NCBI GenBank assembly: GCA_011009095.1
Contig: VTPC01004177.1
Coordinates: forward strand, 31,053-95,052
Reading direction: 5' to 3'
DNA length: 64,000 nt
Source: Ignelater luminosus
Taxonomy: Eukaryota; Arthropoda; Insecta; Coleoptera; Elateridae
Within the stretch, counting starts at the first letter, position 1, and every line of letters starts with the position of its first letter. Position numbers and translations under genes: made by a program. The notes below the pieces were generated by a model that was not told the DNA's origin, ran no database searches, and saw nothing but the letters and a program-made list of their open reading frames with translations. Of this stretch, positions 11,046 to 21,900 are shown piece by piece.

Positions 11046-13064
11046 AAAACTGCAGAATGAAATTAGGGGCGGCGCCGACGCAAGGACGTGCAAGACAAGA
11101 CAACTAAAACTGACAGTAAAACCACCATGCTAGTTACCACACAAATTCTGCCACAGACACCAAATACCACGAGCCACACCAGTTCTAATCTAATGACTCT
11201 TCTACGTCTCGAATAACATGACGTAATTCGTAGTCTCGAACTAACAAGGCTGTTTATAGAGTAGATTTCCAGCGTTTTCCCAAAAAAAAGTTTTTGATAT
11301 TCTTATCAGAATATTTAGATACTTAATAACATTATTACACACTTACGTCACTATTGTATAAAGATTCGATGTGTATGATTGTCCAGTCAAGTAGTATCAA
11401 CGAAGGCAACGTGTTTATATGCACCTGCAGCCGGGTATGCGGACAACTTGACTACAGACTCAACTAAGCGGTACCGCCGCTTGGGTGTGAATAAATAACA
11501 CTGACAAACTGATAGGATAAATTGCTGGTGACTAGACAAGTATTTTTTCAAATGGGGCCGCTAGTTCGGTTAGTTGCAAGGTTATGGGCCTTGAAAGGCA
11601 TGTTAACTTTTAGGTGCACCATAGCTGTTTGTCAGAATATCCAAAATTCTTATTAAGAAGAGATGTAGAAAAACGTTTCCTGCGTATTTCTTAAAACCAC
11701 TTTGGATTATACCGATTGTGGTCCATTTTACCCCACTCAATACTTGGGACTCACAATCTGACAATCAAGATTGTCTCACTGCCTCTAGATCAATGTTTCT
11801 TAATCTCCTAACTATAACCAATAAACAACCATCCATAGCTTCATTTCATTGGAATCACAGCAGCATTTTGTATTTTTGACAGTTACGTTGGACGTTTTTA
11901 GAGTACAGATATAAGAGCTTTCTTATAGTCAATACTCCAGGGTGTTCAAATTAGAATCTTTGCAAAAGAATGCACGATTAAAACCTTCCACGATGGTTGG
12001 TAAAATTTGGTTTTTCAAAATACTCTGACGAAAAGCCAAACAGTGATTGACATTCGACTCTTGCCGAGCTCCTCTAGCCCCTTCTTAAATCTGTCAACTT
12101 CTTCAATCTCTCTCCACTATCCAACAAAAAAAATAATTTTTGATTATTTTGAATGTCCTATAGTATAGAAACGAGAAATAATGAAAAACGAGTTCCACCG
12201 TCTAAAAATTCAACAAACGCCTATGGAATGGTCTTGAACCGAGTTGGTATGGCGATAGCGATCCCTACCCTTGAACTTTCAATCTAACACGATTGTACGT
12301 AATTTTGCCGCCACAGGGTGCCGTCAACGCTATGTAGGGCGTGGAGTCAAAACGAGACTAATTTACCGAAAGATTGTAGAAATCCACAGCGAGGCCAAAT
12401 CTTACATTCGTTTTTCACCCCAACTTCAAGTCACTTGTTGCCGTTCTAATAACACGATCGAACGACAAGACTCGCTGCTAACCCGGCTTCACCCCATGTT
12501 TCGGGGACGTAGGCAAGTCTTTACGTCCATCAGCGCACTGCCCAACATCCGTCTTTGCACCAGGTGTATAAGTTACATAGCTTGCTCTTCTGGATGTCCG
12601 ACGTCAAAAGACGCAAAATTAGTCTCTTTTCATCACTGTCACCGTTTGCTCTATCTCCGCAGAGTTCGAGTGGCATCCTGAAAAAACTCTTGTAGCCGTC
12701 AAACAGAACAGCATATTGCACTAGCCTAGACTTCAACATCATGGATGCCAACAAGATTCACTAACGCGCCATATGCCAATTCCACCGTTTTCAACGCATC
12801 AACATCTTGAAGTCGACACGTTACGACCGTCAACAATACGCTTAACCCTACCACAATAGCGCGCTTCCTACCAGGACCAAGAAGATGCCGGCACACCAAC
12901 AACACGTCTTCCAGCACCATAGAGCACGAAACAATGATAGCAAAAATTCGGCAACCACAGTGAATTTGAATCCTGAAACCAAATATCCCAATCTGCAACA
13001 TAGTCGAAGCAGCTCAGAAGAAGTCCAAACGGTTAAATTTAGAAAGTATGAACTCATCATCATA
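11046..13064. other. Stretch without recognisable genes
   Basis: Contains a 136-codon plus-strand frame (12271-12681) and overlapping minus-strand frames (12530-13114). None shows a conserved domain, signal peptide or membrane pattern I can defend, and the opposite-strand frames cannot all be real. Base composition around 12270-13000 is less AT-rich than its surroundings, so a decayed transposon body is possible. No function is assigned. Confidence 0.35.
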
Positions 13065-13530
13065 CAGGGTGATTCAAAAGGTGGCTCATTAGACAGGTGA
13101 TTTGTAGTAAGCAATCATTATATTCTGTGCATTACGCAATTCTGCAGCTGCTTGATGAAGTCGATTTATTAAACGTTCTCGACTTTCAATCGGAATAAAG
13201 TAGGCTTTTTCTTTCAAACAAGCCCATAGATAAAAGTCTAGCGGACTAAGTTCGGTGAACGAGCTGGCAGTGAAACTGGACCCTTGCGTCCAATCGCTAA
13301 GGGTATTCGTTATTCAACCAAGCTGTCACTGGACCTGCAGTATGATAAGAGCCCCGTCTTGCTGAAACCACGTGTTCCTTCGTAGGGCCAGAGATACATC
13401 TTCCAGAGTTTCTTGCAGAGACTTTAGGTTAGTACTGAGCATTAAAACGATGTTGCACGATATAGGATTCAATTAAGTAACCATCAGTGATGCCAACCCG
13501 TACATTTATGCTAGATCTGGTTCAAAATGT
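13065..13530 (-). pseudogene. Mariner-like transposase C-terminal relic with its 3' terminus
   Basis: A TA-flanked terminal repeat (cagggtgattcaaaaggtgg) begins at 13065. Reading leftward from about 13530, fragments of a DD41D-type transposase appear: the second catalytic region (TWFQQDGA) near 13370, then GPVTAWLNNEYP, then the degenerate third region LSPLDFYLWACLKEKAYF near 13200-13250, ending in RERLINRLHQAAAELRNAQN. Several frame changes are present. The 5' half is missing or unrecognisable, so the copy is dead. Confidence 0.65.
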
Positions 13531-15559
13531 AATCAATCTACAGTCAGTTTTTCCTCATTATCTCAGTGTAATCCTTGAGAATCTAAAATGATTGTTATGG
13601 TTTTTTACTCACTCACCTGTCTAAAATTGTCGAATTTAAAATAAGCCAAGAATAGCTTGATTGCGTCGTTCATTCATTCTGCATCATACGACCTTTTGAG
13701 TATTTTTTGTGTAAACTCTTAATAAAATATCAATCTTAAATTTCTGTCTACAGTAAAGAATAACAAATAGTGTCTGTTAACTAATACATTTTAGAAATTA
13801 AGATTTTCTTATGCAAGATTCTAATACAATGGGGCAACAACACGGGTCACTAGCCTTATCTGCTTAAAGCCATCTCTCATTTATTACATTAAAGAAGATT
13901 GATTTATATTATAAAATAGAGCTTCGCTTTAATCGCTACCCAAAACGGAAATACAGCTTGCAAAACCGTTTTTGCGGGGAGAACGCCTCTACAATTAACA
14001 CATCATTAACTGCGATACGTCAAGAGATAGACATTTGTTGGTTTGGAAAAAATGTTATCTGTCGTAATATATTTTTTTCTGTATCTGAAACTCACCACCA
14101 GTGTCATAATCCGACAACTATGTATCATTTTTATTACGTTTGTTTTCGGTTCAGTTAACTAACGGATTTGTACCAAAGCCAATTTTATGAATCTTTTTTA
14201 AAAAACTCGACGAGTGTATAATATGATTATTTGGTAAAAAGCGCTGGGCTTTAGAAGCTTTCTGATAACAACAATAAATACTCGAGGTGACACTCGAGGA
14301 AATTTGACATTTCACCTCATTTCAAGCTTTTCTTCCTAAAACTAAATCTGGTAGACGAAAGAAGCTTCCTTTTTGTTAACGTTTTGGTGAATCGCAAAAA
14401 AAAGGGAGCAATATGTGAAAAGAAGATCAATTAAGGAGTAGAACAAACCTGGAGAGTGGAAGATAAATCCATTCTCCTTAAAGCATTTTTAACAAGCTTA
14501 AGCGACAATCCATCTCAACACGGTTAGATGATAATGTGGCCTCTTTCATTTCAAACCGAATTGCTTTTTTTTTGTTTTGATTTCGAATCAAATTAAAACT
14601 GGTTTTTAGTGACAATTTCGAGTTTAATGTAAATAATCCAATTTCGAGTTGCTGTATAAACACGCTCCGAAGTAGATGAAACCATTCAACATAAAAGCAT
14701 CAGCACTTGAGTAAGTGTTACGTTAGGACAAGCTCTTTTTTCTTAGTTTTTAACGAAACTGACCTACTAGAACAAGCACATCATATTCTTTATGCACACG
14801 AACTCGACAACCTAAATTAAAAATGTAAACAAGTCCGAGTGCATTTTTAAAAAGTGTAACTTTCATATTTTTTATTTAGAAATTTAATTTACCCGGTCGT
14901 GATTATAATTTAACACATACATACATACCTATGGCCTTTCTCAAAATGTTCAATTAAATAATAAATATTTCATGAAGAACTGCACTGGACGTTCTCTTTT
15001 TATAAACATCAAATTCATCGGAATAAACAGTTCGAGCTAGAAAGGAGGAAAAAACGAGATCTATGTAGAAAAGTTGAAGTCAACTATCATTTTTAGTTAA
15101 CAATAAGTTTCTAAATAAAAGAAAAAGAAACACATGACGTAATCAAGTTCATTTAATGTCAAGTTCACTGGACAACTGGTTTCCGAAGGCGGCCTCTGGC
15201 AAGAAATATTTCTACCTTACAATGGCTTGATATTAGCTACTTCTAAAAATATTTAACAAAAGAGGCGCAAAGCCTCACGTAAGCTAGGATGGAAAAAATT
15301 GAACTTACCATTTATAAAGTGATTTAGGTATTAACTTCCAGAAAGCATTAAGGGCGACGAGTGGCCGCCGTAGGCAGCTTCAAATTCTCTCTTCATTCCG
15401 AGTTAGTTTCCGTAAAAAAAAGATGAGATCAACCAGTAGCGAAAGGCACGACCTGAGCTATGAAAAGCTTTGTTCTCTGCATCTTAAACCTTTTTAAGAG
15501 AATTTTTCGTAAAACAGTTTTTTTTTGTTTATGACTTTATTGAGGCAGTAACACCTAAA
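13531..15559. other. Stretch without recognisable genes
   Basis: AT-rich sequence with only short frames. I looked for further smooth exons on the minus strand (RRM3 and RRM4 motifs) and did not find any. There is no tRNA, transposase or clear inverted-repeat pair. Confidence 0.45.
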
Positions 15560-15995
15560 TCTTTTCTTAAAAAAAGCTATCGCAAGGTAGAAACTCTCTT
15601 TATTCCCTGTGGCACATTGTGTTTCGGGATCCTTGTTTCGATCTTTTTTTTTCCTTATGGCGTAATTGTAAGATGGGAGTCTCTTCATGATCCATCCTCC
15701 TACCAAAATCAATTTATGTAGCCAATGCGATAACTTGCAATATTTTATGCTGTAGGTAAAATCATCAACCAACAGATAGGCGATTACAACTATAGCTGGA
15801 ATAAATTTTCAAATTTGACGATTTATGAAATTTATTATTGCTTCTAACGATAAATTTCATTGTTGTGGCAGCAGTGTGATCACACTCATGACGATGGAGT
15901 TTTCCTCCAAGGTAGCATATTACGAAATGTAGGTTATCCTATACGTCCCCCCCCCCTCCAAACAAGTTCGATCACAAATGCCAATATCGAGAAAT
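15560..15995. repeat. Dispersed repeat, copy joined to a GC-rich array
   Basis: Bases 15860-15995 (gtttt cctccaaggta, taggttatcctatacgt, aagttcgatcacaaatgcc, cgagaaatac) occur in reverse orientation at 35190-35345 with only small differences, and 15760-15890 resembles 1566-1740. In this copy the repeat runs directly into the GC-rich array at 15999, suggesting the two belong to one element. Confidence 0.55.
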
Positions 15996-15998
15996 ACT

Positions 15999-17075
15999 CA
16001 CGAGAGGTCCGAAAGGGACGGAGGCCCAAATAGCTTGAAAGATCCAAATGGCACGAGAGATTCGAAAGCCTAAAAGGTTCGAACGGCCCGATAGAAAAGC
16101 CCCAGATGAATTCGGCCCCGTAGACCCAAAGGGATAAGAAATCCAAAAGCACGGACGGCAGGAGAGGCCCTAACGGTCCTACAGACCCGAGAAGCCCAAA
16201 GGTTCGAGAAGCCAAACGGCCCGATAGGGCCGAGAGATTAAAACGGTCCGATAGAACCGAAGGGTCGAGAAGTCCGAAAGGCCCGACAGGGCCAAGAGAT
16301 CAAATCGGTCCGATAGACCCGAAGAGTCAAAGAACTACAAAAGACTTGACAGACGCATATGGCCCAATAGGGCCAAGAGATCAAAACGCCCTATAGACCC
16401 GAATGGTCGAGAAGTCCAAAATGTCCGACAGACCCGTATGGCCCGATAGGGCCGAGAGATCAAGACGACTCCATCGACCCGGAGGGTCGATTAGCCCAAA
16501 AGGGCCGGGAGACCAAGACGGCCCGATAGACCCAAAGGGCCGAGAAGTCCAAAAAGTCCGACAGACCCGTATGGCCCGACAGGGTCGAGAGATCAAGATA
16601 GCCCGATAAGGGCCGAGAAGTTCAAAACGTCCGACAGATCCGTAAGGTGCGACAGGGACGAAATATTAACACGACCCCAGAAACCCGAAGGGCCGAAAAG
16701 TCCAAAAAGCCCGACAAACCCGTATGGCCCGAAAGGGCCGAGAGATAGATAAACCCGAAGAGCCAAAAAGTTCAAAACGTCCGACAGATCCGTATGACCC
16801 GACAGGGCCGAAACATCAAGACGGCCCAATAAACCCGAAGGGCCGAAAAGTCCAAAAAGCCCGACAAACCCGTATGGCCCGATAGGGCCGAGAGATAGAT
16901 AAACCTGAAGAGCCGAGAAGTCCAAAACGTCCAACAGATCCGTATGGAGAGAGATCAAGACGGCACCATAGACCCGAAGGGTCGAAAAGTAAAAGGCCCG
17001 ACAGACCCGTATGGCCCGATAGGGCCAAGAGATCAAAATGGTTCGACAGAACCAAACGGCCTAATAAGACTTGAG
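15999..17075. repeat. GC-rich degenerate array, family copy 3, with ~70-85 bp higher-order units
   Basis: This is the longest copy. From about 16380 a higher-order unit appears: cccgaagggccgagaagtcc, then gtccgacagacccgtatgg, then gatagggccgagagatcaag. It recurs at about 16433, 16565, 16720, 16790, 16870, 16940 and 17010. Translations give GPxG-like or PSGL-like strings in several frames on both strands, which reflects the repeat and not a collagen gene. Confidence 0.7.
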
Positions 17076-17077
17076 AC

Positions 17078-17155
17078 TAGGGATCGACCGATACCGATAT
17101 GTACATCGGCTATATCGGCCGTGAAGCCGATAATCGGTATCGGCCGATATAGGCA
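17078..17155. mobile_element. hAT-like terminal fragment with CCGATA palindromes
   Basis: TAGGGATCGACCGATA at 17078 is followed by nested inverted copies of ATCGGC/GCCGAT, ending tcggtatcggccgatata near 17150. Ends of the form YAGGGATCGACCGATA with repeated CCGATA subterminal motifs are typical of some hAT elements (family knowledge). No second end or transposase is present, so this is a fragment or solo end. Confidence 0.45.
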
Positions 17156-17438
17156 AAATGCAAAATTGAAACGCGATTTTCAACGAACTGCGAAGGAGTC
17201 GTTGCTGAATTTGCAAAGTCTGTCTATATGTCTGTCCGCATTTTTTGTCAAATTTTGAAATTTTGACTTCAGATTTGGATTCTACATCAAAAACTAAAGA
17301 CACATGGTATCTTCGTTTTTTGATAACTCTTCGGGAACATGATCAAAATGACCGTCGAAGTTTGAAAAAAAGTAACAAACCGGAGTTCGGTTCAATGTAG
17401 TTTTTCGTTGTCGTTACGTAAATTTTTAAGAGTTTATA

Positions 17439-17622
17439 CAGGGCGGCTGAAAAATCGTTCACCAGCCTATAACTATTTTATTTTTAAAGATATGAGATAA
17501 ATTCAAAGGTGAAAGTTGTATGATGTAATAATAGGCATAATATCATGCATTGAAAGAAAACTCAACGCCTACTGTTTTTGCATAACATCAACTAACTTTA
17601 ATTGTTTAAATGGAACACCCTG
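17439..17622. mobile_element. Short TA-flanked MITE-like element
   Basis: Begins cagggcggctg (TA at 17437-17438) and ends ggaacaccctg (TA at 17623-17624), 184 bp. Only the outer seven bases pair well, so the ends may belong to one short MITE or to two different decayed elements. There is no coding content. Confidence 0.4.
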
Positions 17623-17692
17623 TATATTTCTCAAAATTCTGAATACGCCTGAAATTCTCTTTTCAACCACATAACATACCTAACGATTTTCT

Positions 17693-17811
17693 TGAGGACT
17701 TGGCCTGCAAGATCCCCTGATTTATCAATTCTGGATTACTTCTTGTGGGGCTTTTTAAAAGATCATGTTTATGTAACTCCATTAGCAAGTCTAAATGAGT
17801 TGCAAGCTAAA
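17693..17811 (+). pseudogene. Mariner transposase C-terminal relic
   Basis: Contains LAWPARSPDLSILDYFLWG and then FLKDHVYVTPLASLNELQAK, the third-catalytic-aspartate region and following helix of a DD41D-like transposase. The upstream two thirds are missing. It is cut off at 17811-17813 by insertion of another mariner at a TA. Confidence 0.7.
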
Positions 17812-17813
17812 TA

Positions 17814-18154
17814 CAGTTTGTCTAAGGCTTCTACGTACTTACCGACTTAATATAGGTTGGGTAATAATATCATAGAGGATATGTCAATCTGGAAACTTTG
17901 AATGCTTGGTTTCGTTATTTGTTGTTATCGTCGTTATTAATCTTTTTTGATTAAGTTATTCAAAAGAAAACGGTTGTTTATTTGATGTGTTCGAAAACGA
18001 ACCTTTACCGTCCGTTTAGCAGGATAATTTCAGATTTTGAAAAGTCCGGGTGCGTTTCACCAAAATTTCATAAAAATAGAACGGTTCATGATAGAATGGA
18101 GAAGGATGAAGATCAACAGGTAGCTGTTTGTGCTACAATTAAAGAAGATAATTT

Positions 18155-18186
<32 letters not shown>

Positions 18187-18260
18187 GGCTAGTTGGTGAG
18201 TTTTTAGACATTAGCAAAGATGCTGTTCGCAAAATTTTGAAAGAAAACAATTAATAAATA
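17814..18260 (+). pseudogene. Long-TIR mariner, 5' fragment with HTH region
   Basis: Starts at a TA with cagtttgtctaaggcttcta, a variant of the terminus of the complete element at 30618-31713, and shares its internal sequence (tatgtcaatctg, ttgggtgcgtttcaccaaa-type). From 17982 an open frame reads DFEKSGCVSPKFHKNRTVHD and then ISKDAVRKILKENN, the N-terminal DNA-binding region of a mariner transposase, interrupted by a CT microsatellite. The catalytic domain and right terminus are gone. Confidence 0.65.
18159..18185. repeat. (CT)n microsatellite inside the mariner relic
   Basis: Uninterrupted CT dinucleotides within the HTH-coding part of the relic. It lengthens the frame with Leu/Ser codons, evidence that the copy is no longer under selection. 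Confidence 0.85.
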
Positions 18261-18938
18261 TCGTTCTTAATTGTCGTTACAACCCTTCTGTAGTTCGTTA
18301 CTGATCCGCCAAAACTACGATTGTCGTATTCAATATCCTCAAAAGTTAAATAAATGTTTGTAGCGGGGAATATAGGAGATAGAATTATTGAGCCATTCTT
18401 TATAAATCAAGACTTAAATGGATAGATAGATATTTAAATCTTCTGGAGACTGAAGTAATTCCAACGAATCCTTCCCGGACGTGCTTGCATCCTTTCAAAA
18501 ATCGTAAGTTTAATTCTTTCCATCATCGTGGCTCACGTAACGCTTTGCGCTTTTCTTCCTTGTTTTTTAATATCAACCGTCTGTTATTAATCCGGCGAAA
18601 GAAGAAAGAAACGGTTTTCTATGCCATCATAGATTCGTTTAGGAAAGTTTTCAAGGAATGGCCGCCTTAGGCGGCCTCGATAAGGCGCTATGCTTTATCT
18701 TACGTTCGAAACGCAATAAAAGCGAGACAGTTTTTTTTAAAGATAGAATTAAATGTCAATCAACAAGCGACTTATAAAAAAAAATCTCTGACAAGGTTAA
18801 ATTTCAATAACCCGATATAAAAAATTATACCAATACAATACGAATGTCTCAATCAGTAATTGATGACGAATTTCATCGATTTCGTTAAATATTAATGTTT
18901 AACGTTCGGTGTTTATATTGATAAAAGAATCCACTTAC

Positions 18939-21900
18939 CTTTGCGAAATCTATTTTCAATGTGCAGCATCCAGAATAAATATCTGCTCCGTGTAAGGTAT
19001 CTTTAGCTCTTACTGCTGCTTCTAAGCTATCAAATGTGTGCACGTTAAGGAAATACAGATTTTTGTTTTATTTACAATTTTAATAAATTAATTGATCGAT
19101 GCATTAAAGGATATTCTACCATGGCTTGTACTCCATTCTTTTTAAAGATGACTATTCTGAGAACATTTCCACTTGGCTGACAAATTGTGTGTAGCACTTC
19201 CTGCAAGGAAACATGAAAGGGAATCAAGTGATTTAATCGATATCAACATAAATCCGACTTAGAGTAGAAAGAAAAAATCATTTCTTGATAAAGACCGTCT
19301 TGTATAGGCGTTCATCCAATTTTGGCATAAACTCGGAACTGTCAGAAAAACGGATCTGGATGATACTTTCGCCTCGATTTACGATACTGAGCGGCAATGT
19401 AACGAAGTGATTTAGTGAAACGCGAATAGCAGGTGTTATGGACACGAAACGCGGCAAAACATGACACATCTTTCTAAACATATCCGAATGATAACTGCTG
19501 CAACAAACGTGGACTTCACGAAATGGGACAATTAGGAAAAAAATATACGCTACGGCTCGATACCTTTTTCCCTCCAAATACGGAAGGTTTACTCTCGTTT
19601 TCTTTCTCGGTCTTTTTTTAGATGCAGATAAATTAAACGAGAAACGATGAAAATAATTACGACCGATTTTAAAGCGTTATATCGGAAATCGAAAGGTTAA
19701 AGTTCAATTGGAAAAAGTTAAATTCGGGAATCAATTTAATAAAATTTGCATAACGTTGACAAGAACTCATAAATTAGTTATATTATTAGGCGAGTATCGA
19801 TTTATTATAATTAATATTGCTACAATTTCCATAAATTTGTTTTAAAATGCATTCGAATTGGCTCGTAAATTTTCTGTTTATGTTTTTATTTAACTTTCCA
19901 GTGATTTTGTATCGTTTAACAAGCATGAAAGGAAAGAAGAAAGTAAAAACGCGAAATAAATGGATGACGTAATTTAAGCTATCTGAAAAACTAGCTCATC
20001 GGTCATTTCCTGGCTGATGGGATATGAATGACAGCTAAAGCAAAGCCAATAGGGGGGGAGTGAAAGTACGCGACCTTCACATCATTAAACGCTCCAGAAA
20101 AAGAACCACGAAGATAATCATAGCGTAAAAGCTAATAAATTAGCGAAATGGATAAATTAAATTCTCCGTAGAGGAAATATACTTACTACAGTGATAGGAT
20201 ACATGGGGTTAATTATAGTGAACAAGAGGACGTGATTTGGCTTGGCGTCGTCTGGTCTTTTTCTTCGAGGCTCATCTGTGTTTCCATATCCACCGGTGTG
20301 ACCCTAAAAATTAAGATGTCCCTTAGAAGGAGGCATTCGTACGTCGCGCGTCGGTGACATTTACAATGCAACCTTTGATTTTACGTTTATACCACTATAA
20401 AACAGCCCGCCCACTCGAGTGATAAATTTTAAAAATATTTAGGTCTAAATATAAAACGCCAGTTACAAATCGAAATGATATTGATCAGTTTTAAATTTGT
20501 GCGTAATATCCTTGAAGTAGTTAGATACGAGAGATAAAATATCGTTCGCCTCTTACCTGTGTGTGCCACAAATTGTTTTCAGTAATTATGGGTTAACTAT
20601 TAATTGCCCACACAAAAGCAACACGAGTCTGTTTAATGTTTTAATCTTTTATTAAGTTATAAAATGTTTATTAGAGAAATAAACTCTCTAAATTTATTAT
20701 TGTGATTACTTTTTCTCATATTAATAACGCGTACTTATCGTTACATCCTGATGGATTTTATTTTTATTTTTCACAATTACGAATTAATGCCCCATTTTGG
20801 TAATCACTTACCTGTTTTAAACCTTCCTAAGTACTTTTGGCTCTTTAAAACTTCGTAAATCATATTGTGACGGAAAAACGCTTAAGATTTATAATAATAT
20901 CCATTTTATGTTCTTAAATAATTTTTTTATCGACACTCGAAAAATCGAATCCCATCTCCGTCGCCACAATGCTTGTATTATCTTCGTAAAATGAAATCAA
21001 AATCAATAACTGTATAATTAAAACTAAAAATACACAAGTAAAAGTCCAACATTTCCAAATTTCATTTTACGTTCCTAAACGATTTGTTATAGAAACTTTC
21101 TTTAACTTGCATCCCATCCTCGTCGCCACAGGACCGAAGATATGGTTTGGCTTCAGATATGGAATTTAAACAAACTTACCTAGAAATGATCGTTTCAATT
21201 GTCTCAGTTCTAGAACAGCGCGCTCAATAAAGGATCCTTCCTCTATCCTACTAATACTTACTTCTAATTGCTCATTTTTGTCTTCTTAGGCATTGTCGTT
21301 TTTGATCGATGTACATATACAGGGTGCGGCAGCATAACTTCCTTTTTTAAAATGCGCGCCATTCAGTTAGTTGATGTCATAGCGGAGCGCTAGTGGTCTC
21401 GTTCAAGAGGGGGGTACTGTAAAGTTTTGTCCCGACACGGTTCAGTCGCCATCATGCGTTGGAATAGTGAGGAGCGTGCCTTTGCCGTTGAGGCCTACTT
21501 TTCAAGCGGATGTTCGGTTATTGCAACACAGCGTGCATTTCGGAATCGCTTTAATTTAGCCCCGTTGGCTCCCGTGCCAGACCGCAATTGTTACATGGGT
21601 CACTACATTCAGACAAACTGCAAGTGCAACAAAAAGAAGAACTGGAGTCCCTCGGCCCGTTAGATCACCTGAGAACATTGAAGCAGTGAGAGCGTCAATG
21701 TTGCGATCACCACGGCGTTCTGCGCGCAAACACGCATCTGCCCTTAGACTATCCGATCGTTCTGTGAGAAGAATTCTTCGTGATGATCTTCATTTTCATC
21801 CCTATAAGATGGCGATAGTGCAGGAACTTTCAGAACGTGACTTCAATTCTCGGATGAACGCGTGTGAGCTTCTTCTTGATGTCGTTCCCGAGGGTGCTAT

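Noticed and set aside
12271-12681. 136-codon plus-strand frame
   Set aside because: No domain, overlapping minus-strand frames of similar quality, no splice partners.
16593-17036. 147-codon minus-strand frame with GLFGLFGPSG-like, collagen-looking repeats
   Set aside because: It lies in the GC-rich array; the opposite strand and other frames are equally open and the periodicity is of DNA, not of codons.
19278-19577. 99-codon minus-strand frame between two smooth exons
   Set aside because: It lies in the intron between 19200 and 20187, and the flanking exons join in frame without it.
20560-20600. Possible smooth exon ending LWHTQ before a GTAAGA donor on the minus strand
   Set aside because: The frame needed for the next exon runs into a stop just inside the nearest acceptor; no RRM similarity.
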